In this document: in pieces, positions 10,491 through 22,479 of the stretch
How the letters are laid out: every line of letters begins with the position of its first letter
How positions within the stretch are numbered: position 1 is the first letter of the stretch
From: Grammothele lineata
Lineage: Eukaryota; Basidiomycota; Agaricomycetes; Polyporales; Polyporaceae
Assembly: GCA_002150815.3 (NCBI GenBank)
Contig: NDFF03000047.1
Coordinates: forward strand, 1 to 64,000
Direction of reading: 5' to 3'
DNA length: 64,000 bases
Program-made: the position numbers and the translations under genes
Notes under the pieces: model-generated
What the model saw: only the letters and a program-made list of their open reading frames with translations
What the model was told of the DNA's origin: nothing
Databases searched by the model: none

Positions 10491-11284
10491 GTCGTCGTTG
10501 CTTGTGTCTTGTGAGCAGACTAGGAGCGGAGATGGTTCAGTTGAGTTGTGGCGGCGAATGCGAAGCGAACGCTCGGGCGCTCGAACCTTCGCGATCTGCG
10601 CTATGCTTCTTACATAAGCTAAAGACTCGGGACCCTGAACACCGCTGTCTACTGACATGCTGTCAGTCCTCCAGCTTCACTGGTGTCCACGTAGCTTATC
10701 ATCTTTGTCCTTGTGGCTCGTCTCAACGTACTGATTGTTGCAAGTGATAAGGGTGCGACACACACCCAAGAACCGTGTATAACAACACACCTGAGCTGAC
10801 CTTCGCCAGCCCAGGCAGGTCTGCACATTCATCGTTTTCCAAAACAATTCGTACAAGCAATACACATCGGTCGTAAAGTAGGGGGGCGTCGTGAGCGAGG
10901 AACCGAGACGAGCGAGGAGAGATAGAGGAAAGAAACGCATATGTGTAAGCTTGTGTAAGCGTGAGGCGTAGAATGAGCGTAGTCAAGGTCTAGCAGGTGG
11001 GTCGAAATCTATCAACTTCGGGTGGGGGAGGGAAGCACGCGCGCCACGGGGAGGGGGGAGGGCTTAAGATAGTGGCGGGCGGCGACAACATTAAGGCGAG
11101 ACCTTGGGGCACGGAGCCGGGGAAGGGGACGAATAATATACGACGGGTGAAGGCGAATGGAGGGAGGAGAGCGTGGGGAACCACATAAGTCACCATAAGT
11201 GAGCGTAGAGGGGTCTATGGCGGAGGAGAGCATGGAAGATGGAGGGTGTGTCGCATGGACGGAGACAAACCGCAGACTTATCGT
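10491..11284. other. Intergenic between kinase 3 and FZO1
   Basis: Contains the kinase 3 promoter side and the 3' flank of FZO1, including a purine-rich stretch around 11018-11065. An 87-codon minus frame at 10677-10940 has no recognisable motif. Confidence 0.4.
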
Positions 11285-14042
11285 CTATGCGGCGGCCTGG
11301 CTGACGATCGCCACCGACTCACGTACCTCGCCCGTGCGCACCTCGACCTCGTTGAACCAGTCGAGCGCCTTCTTCGCCCGCTTCTCCATCTCCTCCGCCC
11401 CATGCACCTCCCGCCCACGCTCGTCCATCGCGACCCGGTAGCGCTCCCTGAGGTCCCACGACGCCAGCCGGAGCACCTTGCGCGTCTCCCGGCTCACCCG
11501 CGCCGCGTGCCCGCCCACGAACGATCCCTCTTCGCCCTTCTCCTCCGCCTCCTTCGCCAGCGACGCCTTGATCCGCCTCCCGATCGTACGCGGCACCGTG
11601 CTCGGCAGCTCGAGGACAACGTACGCCGTCAAGCCAATGACCGCCGCGCCGACGACGGGGGCGGCCCACTTGCGTGCCGTGTCGTTCTCGAACAGGTGCG
11701 AGACGCGGATGACGCCCTCGATGAGGCTCCGCACCCCGACCGCCTTGCCGCCGACCATGGTAAGCGCGCCGAGGCCGATGGACGCGAACCCGAGCGTGCT
11801 GACGGAGACCTCCTCCGAGTCGGACTTGGCGTCGCCGAAGTGGACCCAGAACTGGTGGTGCACGTCGAAGAGGTCGAAGAAGGTCGTCTCGAGCATGTCC
11901 GTGCGCTGCGCGAGGCCGATGCCGAGGCCGTAGATGCCGCCGGCGACGACCGCGCGCGAGCCCTGGCGGGAGCGACGGTTGCCCTTCTTGTCCGCACGAG
12001 ACGAGAACATCGCCTCGGGCATGAAGACGCGGCGGGAGCGCTCGACGCCCTCCGGAAGGTGCTTGTCGCCGAGCTGAGAGATCTTGTTGACGGCCTCAGT
12101 AGTGACAACACGAGCTTCCTCCTCGGCAAGCTTGACGGAGGAGTCGAGGGAAGCGATGAGGGCGCGACGAACATCACGCGCGTAGTCCCAGATACCCAAC
12201 AGGCCAGGGAACGACGGAAGTGACACACCATCGACGCCGAGCTTGCCCTGCCCAACGCGCTCCAGAGCCTGCGAGAGAATCTCTGCGGTGCGCATGCGCG
12301 TTCTCGAAGCGCCGTTCTCCTCCACGGACTCCAAGCTCTCCTCCAATGACTCACGGCCGCTCTTCATCTTCTCCAAGACCGGGCGGACGCGGTTCAGGTC
12401 GTCCTGCGCGCGTTCCAGCTCGGTCTGCGCGACGATGGCGTTGGCGCCGACGAGGAGGTCGACGTCGGAGAGAAGCTTGGTGAGGTAAGTCGAGGCAGGG
12501 GCGAGCTTCGACTTCGAACGCTTGACGAGGACGAAAGAGCGGAGAGCGGACTCGAGGCTACCGAACGACGAGGTGTCCTCGCGGAGCGCCTGCTGGGAGT
12601 CGACGAAGTGGACGAGGTCCTCCGCGTCCTCGTAGGTGCGGGGGCTGAGCTGCTTGATCTGCTCGAGCACGAGGCGACGGCACTTGGCCTTGTCCCGGAT
12701 CTGCTCGTACTTGTTCACGACGATGAACAGGTACGCCTTCTCGTGACTGGCGTTCATGAGGAACTCCTTGGCCGAGAGCGTGAAGTGGTTCTCCGCGGAA
12801 ACGACGAAGACAACAACGTCGATCTCCTCCTGACGAGCGAACACGCGGGTGGTGTGGGTGTTGTCACGGTTGAGACCGGGGGCGTCGATGAGGGAAATGT
12901 CGACAATGCCGTTGTTGAGCAACGACGCCTGAGGGTCGCGGGGATCCGCAAGGTAAACCTTCAGCACCTGCTTTTCGTCCTCGTTCTCCGACACGACGGA
13001 GTCCAGGTCAGAGAGACTGGAACGCGTGAAGGTGTTCTCATCAAGCGGCGAGTACACCACACCCTCCTTCAAGACGTGGACCTCCTCCTTGCCGCCATTC
13101 TCCGATGCGTCGTGAACCTCGCAGAACGCAGTCGTGCACGGCTGTTGGTCGACAGGCATAATCTCCCGACGAAGAAGCGCGTTCACGAACGTAGACTTGC
13201 CCGCGTTGAGGTCACCGGTGACGAGGACCTTAGAGGAGGTATCCTCGATACGTGAGCGGAGCTTGTCGAGATGTCCGACGGCGTTGAGGATGCGGTCGTC
13301 GAGGAGATTCGCAATGGACGACTTTTCGAGTTGAGCTACGAGCGCGGCAGGGGAGGCAGACGACCCATGCGATCCAAGCTTGAGGTCGAGGCGGAAGACA
13401 TGGAAGTCCGACGCTTCAGAAGCCGATACGAGACGGTCCTCTTCCTCGGCAGCACCGGGAGCGGCTTCCTCCTCCTTGTCGGCGATAGAGGCGAGAGTCA
13501 CTGAGCGAGTGAGACCTGCCCTCGCGGGACTAAGGACGACATCGGCCTGGAAGGATGGGTCGTCCGGGAAGGAGAGGGAACGTCGCGCACTCTTGCGTCT
13601 AGAGGTAGAGGATGTTGCCTCGGCGGGGGTAGGCTGTTCCTGCAGCTGAGGGTAGCGAACGACCCAGTCGTCCTTGTTGAACTTGCGGAGATCCCCAAGG
13701 ATGGACGTGGTCGAGTTCAGAGCCTGAAGCAATCTATGGAGGCGTAAGCATGGAGACCCTAACGAAACCCGGTCGCGTGGCCCATTGCAGGAGTCGCTCC
13801 CGACGCGTCCGACCGAACACTCGTTCCGTGTGCGTTGCTGTTCCCCGCGCAATGTTTCCCTTCTTCGACACGCCCATCTCGCCCAACTCACATCGCATAG
13901 GCCACACGACCAACAGGAATGCTCACCTGTTCTTATGCTCAACATACGCCTCCTGCACTCCTTCGGTAAGCTTCGGGGCGCCCTCCACGGCGGACTGCGG
14001 CGACCCCACGCGAGCTGTGCCCGGGAAGTACGACAGAGCCAT
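11285..14042 (-). CDS. FZO1: Mitofusin, outer mitochondrial membrane fusion GTPase
   Basis: Two exons (13927-14042 and 11285-13733) encode 854 residues. The GTPase has 'GDLNAGKST' (P-loop) near residue 211, 'PCTT' as the switch I Thr, 'DAPG' near 320 and 'NKYE' near 379. Coiled-coil heptad regions flank it. Two closely spaced hydrophobic segments follow at about 685-703 and 726-750, the bipartite anchor that leaves both ends in the cytosol. Fzo1 tethers and fuses outer mitochondrial membranes. The start lies in a short first exon ('MALSYFPG...') whose donor AG|GTGAGC joins in phase to '..LLQALNSTTSILGDLRKF', a block expected near the fungal Fzo1 N-terminus. The length matches fungal Fzo1. The antisense frames inside it are shadows. 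Confidence 0.93.
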
Positions 14043-15835
14043 TTTGTGTCGAGCTTGAGCTTCGAAAAGAGGCCGCTCAGAATGTGCGTAGCGATGAGCG
14101 GTCGGGGTCGTCGTCGTCGGTGAGGAAGTTGGTGCCGCGCTCTCGTTCGGCGAGAGACTTGTTGTCATGCGCTTGCACCGTCTCTCACGCCACGAATTAG
14201 AACGGAGACTAAGCTTTGTTACTAAGAGGCCAATCGGAGCTTGATTATCCAATCGGAATACTATAACTCAGCTATGCTCCGACCGAAAAATGGATCCGGG
14301 ATGCTCCGGGGTCGGGGTCCGGGCCTCGATCTGCGCCCCGCAAATGATCCGCCACGCATCTCTCAAGCCCTCGAGCTCGACCCAGAAACGGCGGTGACTT
14401 CGTTCCAGACCCTCGTGCTGCAAATCACCGTTCCACCATTCCCTAGCCGTTCAGACGCCATTACTCAAGATCAATCCCTTGCTCAGCTTTAGAGCGCTGA
14501 TGACAAGAAGTTGAAGAAGGCCAGTGTTCGAGCTTCTAGCACTTGCGCCCAGTGATCGTGTGTCATGATGTGATCATGCTTTGCTGAACTACTTTGAGAA
14601 GTGCCGAGAGGGCGCGAACACAAGGACACATCGGTCTCAGTCTGCTGAAAGTGTATCAACGGATCGAGCGGACGTTCAGGTACCCCTCCGACTGCGACGC
14701 TTCTCACCGGTGAAGAGAGAAGTCGCTGTGCACTGAACGCAGTTGGCCGGTCAGGGGGATCGGACTTAAGAAAGTCTGGAGGGCCCAGAACCAGGATCAT
14801 TACCAGCGACTGGCTTGTGGGACTCTAGTGAGTATTTTGGCTATGTAGAGCTCGTCATCCATTTGCGTATGTCACCTGCAACAGGCCCATGCTGCATTCA
14901 ACGATGTCATCAACTGATGAAATACCCCTCACGAAGACCACTGACTCCCGACAAATGTGGGTCACATCCGACACGGGCGGATCCATCGTACCGAATTATA
15001 CTGTCTTTCGTGTTCCACTCACCGAACTTTTGACCGGCATATGTCATTCATATGTCATACGTCGAAATCCTTCCACCTTTTGATTGGCTAGGCACGATCG
15101 CACACGGTCCGGCACTTTTCCATAAGTAAAGACGTGAGAGCCCGATTGTGGGCGCGTGGGCACGGCAGTCCATCGACGATGATTGCGCTGGGACGTTTGT
15201 GGGCCTTTGTGCGTCCGTATCTCCCGCGGTTGATGATCTGTAGCCTCAGCCTCACGCTAAACTTCATTTGACGACCTGTCCGAGGATTTACGAATGCCAG
15301 AAGACAGCGATAGTAGGCTCGTGTCCTTCTCAGTGCTCTTGTAGCAGCATGCATTTGAGAGTAATTCTTCAACACGCGGGCGACGTGCCCCGCCTTGCGG
15401 GCACAGTGACCGCGCGAACCGGTGCGCGCCGGCCCTCCATTGGGCCGTGCTGACTGCTATTCCGAGCACGTCGAGTCGCCAGGGCGCCTCCCGCCCTCGT
15501 TCAGTGCGTCCTTCTTCCCTTCCTCTCCCCTTTCCCCTTCCTTACCCCCTTCCCGCTCCCCCTTACCGGCCCCCAATCCCTTCCTCTCTGACCGCCTCGT
15601 CGCCGCAGGCACTATCAACTGTCTACGGCTGCATTCAGAATCATTCAGATTACTGACAGCGGACCTTAAGCGCCTGCCGAGTCCACAGGCCCTGACACCC
15701 CTCACGAGCTTCGCGCGCTAGGCTCGAGGCCGGCACCCCAATTGGCGCGGGAGAACCGCTGCAAAGCCCGCGTTATAACAGCTCTCCCTGCACAAGAGAC
15801 AGGGACCCCTCCGACGCCCCGCGTAGACACCTCGC
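14043..15835. other. Intergenic between FZO1 and the GH16 gene (divergent promoters)
   Basis: About 1.8 kb with no supported gene. A short near-repeat of 'catatgtcat' occurs at about 15040-15058, a strongly pyrimidine-rich tract at about 15500-15600, and a TATAA-like element near 15773, some 60 bp before the GH16 start codon. Confidence 0.45.
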
Positions 15836-17679
15836 ATGCACTTCTCCGCCTGGGCTGCGTGTGCGTCGCTGCTGTCGCTGTCGACAGTCGTCTTTGCGCA
15901 AGAGTACGACCTCGTCAAGGAGTACGCCGGCCAATCCTTCTTTGATGATTGGACCTTCTATGGGAATGGTGAGTAAGGGGCGCTTCTCCGTAGTAGCCTA
16001 GTATGTCGCGCGATCTGCCGCTCTGACGCCCGCGATCCAGTGGACAACCTCACGCACGGAAATGTCAAGTAGGCTCACCACTCCCTTCGCGCGTGCGCAC
16101 GGGGCCAGGGCTCGCACTAACCCGCCCTTCCCAGCTTTGTGGGCGGCAGCCAGGCGGAGAGCGAGCGCCTCGCGTTCATCAACGACGCGGGCCACGCCAT
16201 CATGAAAGTCGACAACTCGACCCGCGTCAAGCCCCAGCAGAACCGCGACTCGATCCGGATCTCGACCAAGGACCAGTTCACGGTCGGCACGGTGTGGGTC
16301 GCGGACATCCTCCACGTTCCGTTCGGGGTGCGTTCCTTCGGTTCCGCACAATCGTCGCGCGCCATTGCACCCGTGCCTGACACGCGCGTGCCCGCCTCAT
16401 CTCCCTGCAACTAGTGTTCGGTGTGGGGCGCCTTCTGGTCTTCCGCGCCGATATGGCCTCTGGGAGGAGAGGTGCGCGTCTCCCTCTGCGGTTCGCTCGC
16501 GGCGCTCCGTTTCCGCCCCGCCTAACGAGGCAGCCACTCTGCCCAGATCGACACGTTCGAAGCCGTGAACCAGGACGCGCGAGGTCACATGGGCCTTCAT
16601 ACCAACCCGGTACGTCCTTAACCACATACCATATGCCCAGCGCCCCCCGCGGGGCGCGCGTCCATGACGTCTGCGATATGAATGCTCACTAGATATCAAC
16701 GTTCGCCACAGGGATGCACGCAGTCCCCAAACGCAGTGCAGTCCAGCACTCTGGTTAATTCCACCGATTGCGACATTCAAGTGAACGGGAATCAGGGTTG
16801 CATCGTCACGAACCCCAGTTTTGCGTCGTACGGGCAAGGTATGCGAAGTCGCGGGGGAGGATCCGTGCCAGAAGGCGATCGATTTGGCTGAGCGTTGGCC
16901 GATTCTCCCGTCTGTTTAGCCTTCGCGAACGCCGGCGGCGGCGTGTATGTCACCGAGTTTGCCACCGATGGGATTTCGTGAGTCGCGGTCGCTCTAGTTT
17001 CAGCCCGGCGCGGCCCACGCTGATGGACTCTCGGCCTGGCTGGTAGGATCTGGTTCTTCAACGTAGGTCACGCGCCAGGCGCCCCGCGCAACGTGTTCTG
17101 AGCGTTATGGGAACGGACAGCGCACCAGCCTGCCAGGCTCGTTACAAGGCAACGCAAGCACCGTCGACACCTCGACGCTCGGGGTGCCAGTGGCGAACTG
17201 GCCCGCGAGCTCCTGCGACGTAACGGAGTTCTTCCAGCCACAGGAACTGGTGTTCGACATCACGCTGTGTGGAGGTGCGTCCTTCTCCCGACGGACGCTT
17301 CTCACCCAGCCCTCGCCCTTCTTCTCTTCCCGCTTCCCCCGCCGTGCTGCGCGCTAAGCGGTGCGAATCGAACGCCGTCGCGGTGACGTCACTCATTCGA
17401 ATCTTTCGCTCACCTCCTTCGTCCCTGCCAGACTACGCCGGGGCAGCGAGCATCTTCTCCCAGACGTGCTCCGGCGTCTGCTACGAGGACTTTGTCCTCG
17501 GAGATCCGTCGCACTACGACACCGCCTACTTCGAGGTCTCGTACGTCCGCGTGTACGGAAAGCCTGGCGAGCTCACCGTCATCCAAACGTCGCCCGGCCG
17601 TCGATCCGCGGACCTGCACGGCGCCGCCGGCCTGGCACTCGTGAGCGTGGCCCTTGCGGCTCTGATTTGGGCTCTCTGA
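15836..17679 (+). CDS. GH16 family glucanase, probably GPI-anchored
   Basis: Ten exons (15836-15968, 16041-16068, 16135-16327, 16415-16471, 16547-16609, 16712-16838, 16920-16977, 17047-17062, 17121-17274, 17432-17679) give 358 residues. A signal peptide occupies about residues 1-21. The GH16 active site 'GGEIDTFE' spans an exon junction: Glu137 is the nucleophile, Asp139 the helper and Glu142 the acid/base. Family knowledge points to endo-beta-1,3(4)-glucan hydrolysis or remodelling. The C-terminus has a basic spacer then a hydrophobic tail ('AGLALVSVALAALIWAL'), as in GPI-attachment signals, so the enzyme likely sits at the plasma membrane or wall. The 28-bp and 16-bp micro-exons are supported by phase and protein continuity. 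Confidence 0.9.
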
Positions 17680-18882
17680 TGCGGAGGTAACGCCGTCGTT
17701 CCTGAGCCGCGCTTCTCATTGCCTTTCTGTTATGCTTTCTCATATTGCGCCGTTCGCGCCTCTCGGACGTTGTTGGTACAGAGGACACATAAGCTTTGCG
17801 TAGACTATCATACTAGTACATTTACGCTTTCCCCGCGGAGTCCGGGGCCATGTTCGCTGCGCCGTTAGGGCAAGCGTGGCGCTCCAGGACGTCTCCGAAG
17901 CTTCAAGCGCGAGGCGCCCCGATGCGAGGAATATTGGTGCCAGTGGCGTTGATTGCAAAGTGCAAGTATCGTCAGGGAAGAAGCCCGAGAAGGGCGGTTC
18001 TGTCCGACCCGCCGGCCGTTCTTCCCGCTCGCGCTGCCGTCATGCTCGGCGGCAAGGACCTGTTTGAGGTGCCAGGGATCCTTTTTCCATCCTCACGCAG
18101 CGACACCCTGCAGGACAAGGTTAGCGTTCGTCCCGAGTCGGCTGCGCTGCGACCATAACTCGTGGCGACCGAGCGCGATGCTGGGGCGGCGGCGTGCGCG
18201 CTGGGAGCGTGGTGGGCGCCCGTGGGTCACTAGTCCGCTCGCGCGCTGCAGACGCTGCGAGGGCTGCTAAGCCAGGGAGTCTGAGATCTGAGGGACTGAC
18301 TGCAGCCGCGCAGGCCCGCGCGCACGCGGGCGGCCAGCCGACGGCTCGCGATCCCGCTCGCTCCGTCATCTCATCTCTGCCTCCGTCCTCGTTTCTCGCG
18401 TTCTCCACAGACCGCGACGGCCACGCTGCACGCCCTTCTTCATCTCGCACCTCGGTTGTGAGACCCGTGGCGGTCGCGACGGCGCCCAGCCACAGCCAGG
18501 CAGCGCGGCGCCAGCAGGCAGCGCACACGCCGCTGGCACCCCGGCGCCGACTCCGATCAGCCCTGCCAGCCGCGCGCCCGCTATGGCGAGCAGGCGACAT
18601 GCCATCCGCTCCAAGCCAAAACCGGACGAGCGTGCACGCCGCCGGGGCCTCTCCATCTTTCAGACTTATTTCATGGCGTAAGCCGCAATGGCCTTCCTAC
18701 TTAGAGCCCGCTCCCCCGAGTGCTGGGCCAGTGCCTCCTGTCGCTCCCGCCGCCCCTCGCCGCGCCCGACGTCGCCCGCCCCGGATTCCATCCCACCTCG
18801 CGCCCACTCCGCCGCCTTCGCCCACGCCGCGCGCGCCCCACCAGCTCTTCCCAACCCCCACCCCCAGCCCCTATTACCTGAA
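17680..18882. other. Intergenic between GH16 and SDR genes
   Basis: Very GC-rich, with long overlapping open frames on both strands (for example 18194-18922 plus and 18121-18600 minus). These are Arg/Ala/Pro-rich and lack domains, as expected from base composition alone. Confidence 0.45.
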
Positions 18883-20108
18883 ATGCCCGCCCCGACCGTG
18901 TCCAGCACGTTCAGCCCCATGAAGGCCTCCGCCAACGCAAACAGCCTCTCCGACGTCCCGTCCCTCTTCAGCGTCGACGGCCTCGTCGCGGTCGTCACCG
19001 GGGGCGGAACAGGTGAGTGAGCGGGGATCTGCGCGGCCGCCCAGGCACTGCTTCTCTGTCGGCTCTGACCCCGCTTCCCTGGGCTTCGCAGGCATCGGGC
19101 TCATGATCGCCAAGGCGCTCGAGCACAACGGCGCGACGGTCTACATCGTCGCCCGACGGCTCGACGTCCTCGAGCAGGCCGCCCACGAGCACAGCGTACG
19201 TCCCGCTGGCCCGCCCAATCCCCGTGCCGTAATCGGGCAAATTGACTGACCGACCGGCTGGCCTCACCCTCGCTTGCGCGCTCGCACTCGCGCTCGCGCC
19301 TACAGCGCCGGGGAAATCTCATCCCCCTCCAGGGCGACGTCACGAACCCCGAGTCGATGCGCGCCGTCGCGGACGCCGTCCGCCAGCGGCACGGGTACGT
19401 GAACGTGCTGGTGAACAACGCCGGCCTCGCGACCAACTTCCTCCCGAAACTGCCCGGGCCCGGCGAGGCGGACATGAAGAAGTACCAGGAGCTGCTCTGG
19501 AACGCGGGCACCCCGGCCGAGTTCTCGGCCTCGTTCGATGTGAACGTGAGCGCGGTGTGGTACAGCTCCGTCGCCTTCCTCGACCTCCTCGACGCCGGCA
19601 ACAAGCGCGGCAACACCCCCGGCGTCACCAGCCAGATCCTCACCGTCGCGAGCGGAGGCGGCTTTCGCAAGGACGACAAGGTCTTCAGCGTCCCGTACAC
19701 GCTCTCCAAGTCGGCCGCGACGCACCTCGGCAAGATGCTCGCACACTTCCTCAAGGACTGGCAGATCAGGAGCAACGTCATCGCCCCTGGCATCTTCCCT
19801 TCTGGTGCGTCTCGCCTCCTCTGCGACCGGTGCCGCCGTAGCGCTGACGTTTTTGTACAGAGATGGTAGACGGTCTCATCTCTGACGAGTACGTCAAGGC
19901 GGGCGTGCCCCTCCACCGCGCGGGCACCCTCGACGATATGGGCGGGCTGGTGCTCTTCCTCACCAGCAGGGTGCGCCTCTCCCGTCGCGCTACGTCTTCC
20001 GGTAGCCAGAAGCTGACCGCTTCCTCTTCGCAGGCGGGCTCATATCTCAACGGCACCGTCCAGCTGATCGACGGCGGGCGCCTCCTACTGTACCCCTCCA
20101 GCTACTGA
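18883..20108 (+). CDS. Short-chain dehydrogenase/reductase
   Basis: Five exons (18883-19012, 19092-19195, 19306-19804, 19861-19970, 20034-20108) encode 305 residues. The Rossmann dinucleotide motif 'TGGGTGIG' is at 39-46, split by intron 1. 'NNAG' is at 115-118, the catalytic Ser is in 'VASGGG' at 194, and 'YTLSK' is at 209-213, giving the Ser-Tyr-Lys set of classical NAD(P)(H) SDRs. 'G..ARR' follows strand 2. A 25-residue extension precedes the fold; a Met at residue 13 is an alternative start. No targeting signal is clear. It is a cytosolic-type oxidoreductase of unknown substrate. It is convergent with the 2-oxoglutarate oxygenase gene, with 144 bp between the stop codons. Confidence 0.9.
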
Positions 20109-20190
20109 GTTCTCGCCTTCTTGCATCGCGCGCGCCGGGTGCGCGCGGACGGACTTCTTTCTTGGATTGCCACGGTATCTTACAACGACG

Positions 20191-20196
20191 AATAAA
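20191..20196 (+). terminator. Possible polyadenylation signal of the SDR gene
   Basis: An exact AATAAA lies 83 bp after the SDR stop codon in the short interval between two convergent genes. Fungal signals are degenerate, so this is only suggestive. Confidence 0.4.
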
Positions 20197-20252
20197 GAAC
20201 ACGCACACATGTATCGCTACTGCATCCCCCTCCCACCATACAATACGAGCCT

Positions 20253-21943
20253 TCATTTCTCCACGCCCGCACCGCCGTCCCCGTCGGCGTTCTCCCGCGA
20301 GTGGGCGTAGGTCGCCTCGAGCCGCGCCTTGACGTACTCGCCCGCGGTGACGACCTCGTACTGGGCCGGGTACTCGTCCGACACGCAGCTCGGGAGCGCC
20401 TGTCGCAGTCGCGGTCGCAGTCGCAGTCGCACGCGCCAAATCAATCCGTCCGTCAGTCAGCGACTCTGCCCGATCCCGTTCCGCGCGGGAAGAGGAAGCT
20501 TCGCGGGCACCCACCTCCAGCTTGACGTCATAGTCCGTCCCGAAGAAGAGCGGCATCGAGTACCGCGCGACCCCGGACCGGTTCACGGCGCGGTGCAGCG
20601 TCGACTTGAATACGTCGTCTGCGCGCGGCGCGCGGCGAGCGCCGGGCGCGACGGGGTTAGGAAGGGCGGGCGCAGCAGTCATGCGGGCGGGACTCACTCG
20701 TCCAGCGCTGGAGTTGGTCGCCGATGCTGCGAGTGCATGCGGTCAGCACGCTCGTACGGCGGCGATTGGGGAGCGACTCTTACTTCACCACTAGCGTGCC
20801 TGGGATCGGGACCGCGTCGACCCACTTCTTGTTCGCGTTGAGCACTTGCAGCGCGCGGACGTCGTTCTGTTGCCACAGAATCGTGAAGCACTATCGTTCC
20901 GTCAGCGCGCAGCGTTCAATGGTGGAAGACAGGGGCGGGTACTTCGTAACTGGATCTCAGATGAGCGATTATGCCTATACGCTACTAGATTAATTGCCCA
21001 CGTACTCTGTATGCGCGCCGATCCCCTGGATTCGGTCATCCACTATACCCGTCTGCGGCGGGTAGTACAGCAACCGCATGATCGCGGCCGGCTTCGTGGT
21101 CTAAAACGGCCTGCGCTCAGCCAAGCATCGAGATCGTATCCACTACGCGGACGCACCTTGTCGTCAAAGAAGTTCTCTGGCAGATCCAGCGCGAGGGCAA
21201 ACAGCGGGAACAGCGACTGTCCGAGCCTCACCGCGGCATGGCTAGATGAAACGTTCGTGAGCCGTCACCAGGCGGATCCGCCCGGGACGCGATCGCGCAG
21301 TCCGAAGCTCAAACGGCGCTCACTAGTACTCCAGCACCGTCTCCCTGAACCCGGGCAAGTTCTCCGGCCAGACGTTCTCGCCCGCCATCGCGCCGTCCCC
21401 GGACCTGGGGCCGCCCCCGACGGCGGGCTCCTCCCAGCCGATGTCGAAGCCCTCGTGCATGTCGCCCCTGTTCTCTGGATTTGTGTTCTCCCCGAGGAGC
21501 GCGGTGTAGCCCTTGAAGTTCGGGCTTTTGTGGATGTCCATGGCCATCTTGGTCTCGAGTGGGAGGGCAAAGTACCGCTTGGCCTCGTCGATTGTGGCTG
21601 TTATCGCCTCCTCTGATATTCCATGGTTCTTGACTAGATACGAAGCGCTCGTCAGGCACGGGGTGGAGAGCTGGAGAGGCCGTACAATCGAACGACGAAC
21701 CGTAGAAAAAGCCAACATTGATGCAGGCGTCTCGTATTTCGTCTGCGAGCGCTCTCCTGACGACAGGGTCTGGATTCCGAGCATCCTGCAAGTTTCTAGG
21801 TAAGATCGGGGGCGATTGGGTCAGTTCCCTGTAGCAGAAGGACAGATGTAGCGCGGAGTCCGTATTCACATGATAGGGATGTCCTCGAAGGTACTATCCG
21901 TGCGAAATCCAGCGAGCACTAGAGGGCGAGAGACGAACGTCAT
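20253..21943 (-). CDS. 2-oxoglutarate/Fe(II)-dependent oxygenase, IPNS-like
   Basis: Nine exons (21870-21943, 21701-21795, 21324-21633, 21157-21241, 21002-21100, 20784-20890, 20698-20726, 20515-20618, 20253-20399) give 349 residues. The N-terminal DIOX_N region has 'EDIPIINL' and 'EIRDACINVGFFYVKNHGI'. In the jelly-roll core the first metal site reads His218-Thr-Glu220, where the family normally has His-x-Asp. The distal His is His275 ('STLHRAVN') and the 2-oxoglutarate-binding Arg/Ser pair is Arg285-Tyr-Ser287. It likely oxidises a small molecule in the cytosol; the substrate is unknown. The start at 21943 is the first ATG in phase with 'TFEDIPII'. No biosynthetic backbone gene is nearby. 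Confidence 0.85.
20402..20431. repeat. Hexamer repeat inside an oxygenase intron
   Basis: About five near-perfect copies of GTCGCA/GTCGCG lie within the last intron of the oxygenase gene, immediately upstream of its final acceptor on the minus strand. Confidence 0.7.
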
Positions 21944-22460
21944 CGAGTAAGCATAAAGGTAAACGTGAGAGTGACACGGAGTTCGACTCTTACTGAGGCC
22001 GTTTCGAAGTCCGTGATCAACGTGGGGAATCTGAGGGCGACTTGCGTCATGCCCGTGGGCGCTTCACCCCTCTCTTATATACACCGCTTGCGTTTAGATA
22101 GTGAGATCGATAGTCCGAGATATAAGCCGTCGCATGCCGGCGGCCAGCGCCCCAATCGCGGCCGCCTTCCGAGTTTCGCAAAATCCGACGCACCGCGGAT
22201 GATAAGTGCAGATCTAGGCCACGGAAGGTGGAAGGTATATAAAGCTGAGTCTGTCGTCGCGCAGCTGTCAGCTTGCGAACTGAGTATGATTCAAATCAGT
22301 GGCTGATTCCGTACATTTCGACAGGGACATGGAGATTTAGACAGGTCACGGAATCATTGCCAGCAGCTCGTTTCACTGAAGACATAACTGGGTTCACCTA
22401 TCAGGACGATTGTGCCAGACCCTTGAGACCTTGATAGTGTAGAGACCACGAGTACTTCCG

Positions 22461-22479
22461 TTCAGGCCTCAGGCCTGAA
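22461..22479. repeat. Perfect inverted repeat, 9-bp arms
   Basis: TTCAGGCCT and AGGCCTGAA surround a single central C. No gene lies within several hundred bases on either side, so it is not obviously an operator or a transcription terminator hairpin. Confidence 0.7.

Noticed and set aside
11246..13255. Long plus-strand frames (325 and 215 codons) antisense to FZO1
   Set aside because: They are codon-bias shadows of the strongly supported mitofusin gene and have no domain.
18121..18922. Long overlapping frames on both strands between GH16 and SDR genes
   Set aside because: Arg/Ala/Pro-rich translations typical of GC-rich non-coding DNA; the true SDR start lies at 18883 in a different frame.
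15836..21943. GH16, SDR and 2-oxoglutarate oxygenase genes as a secondary-metabolite cluster
   Set aside because: No backbone synthase, P450, transporter or regulator is present; the neighbours are housekeeping genes, so adjacency is probably incidental.
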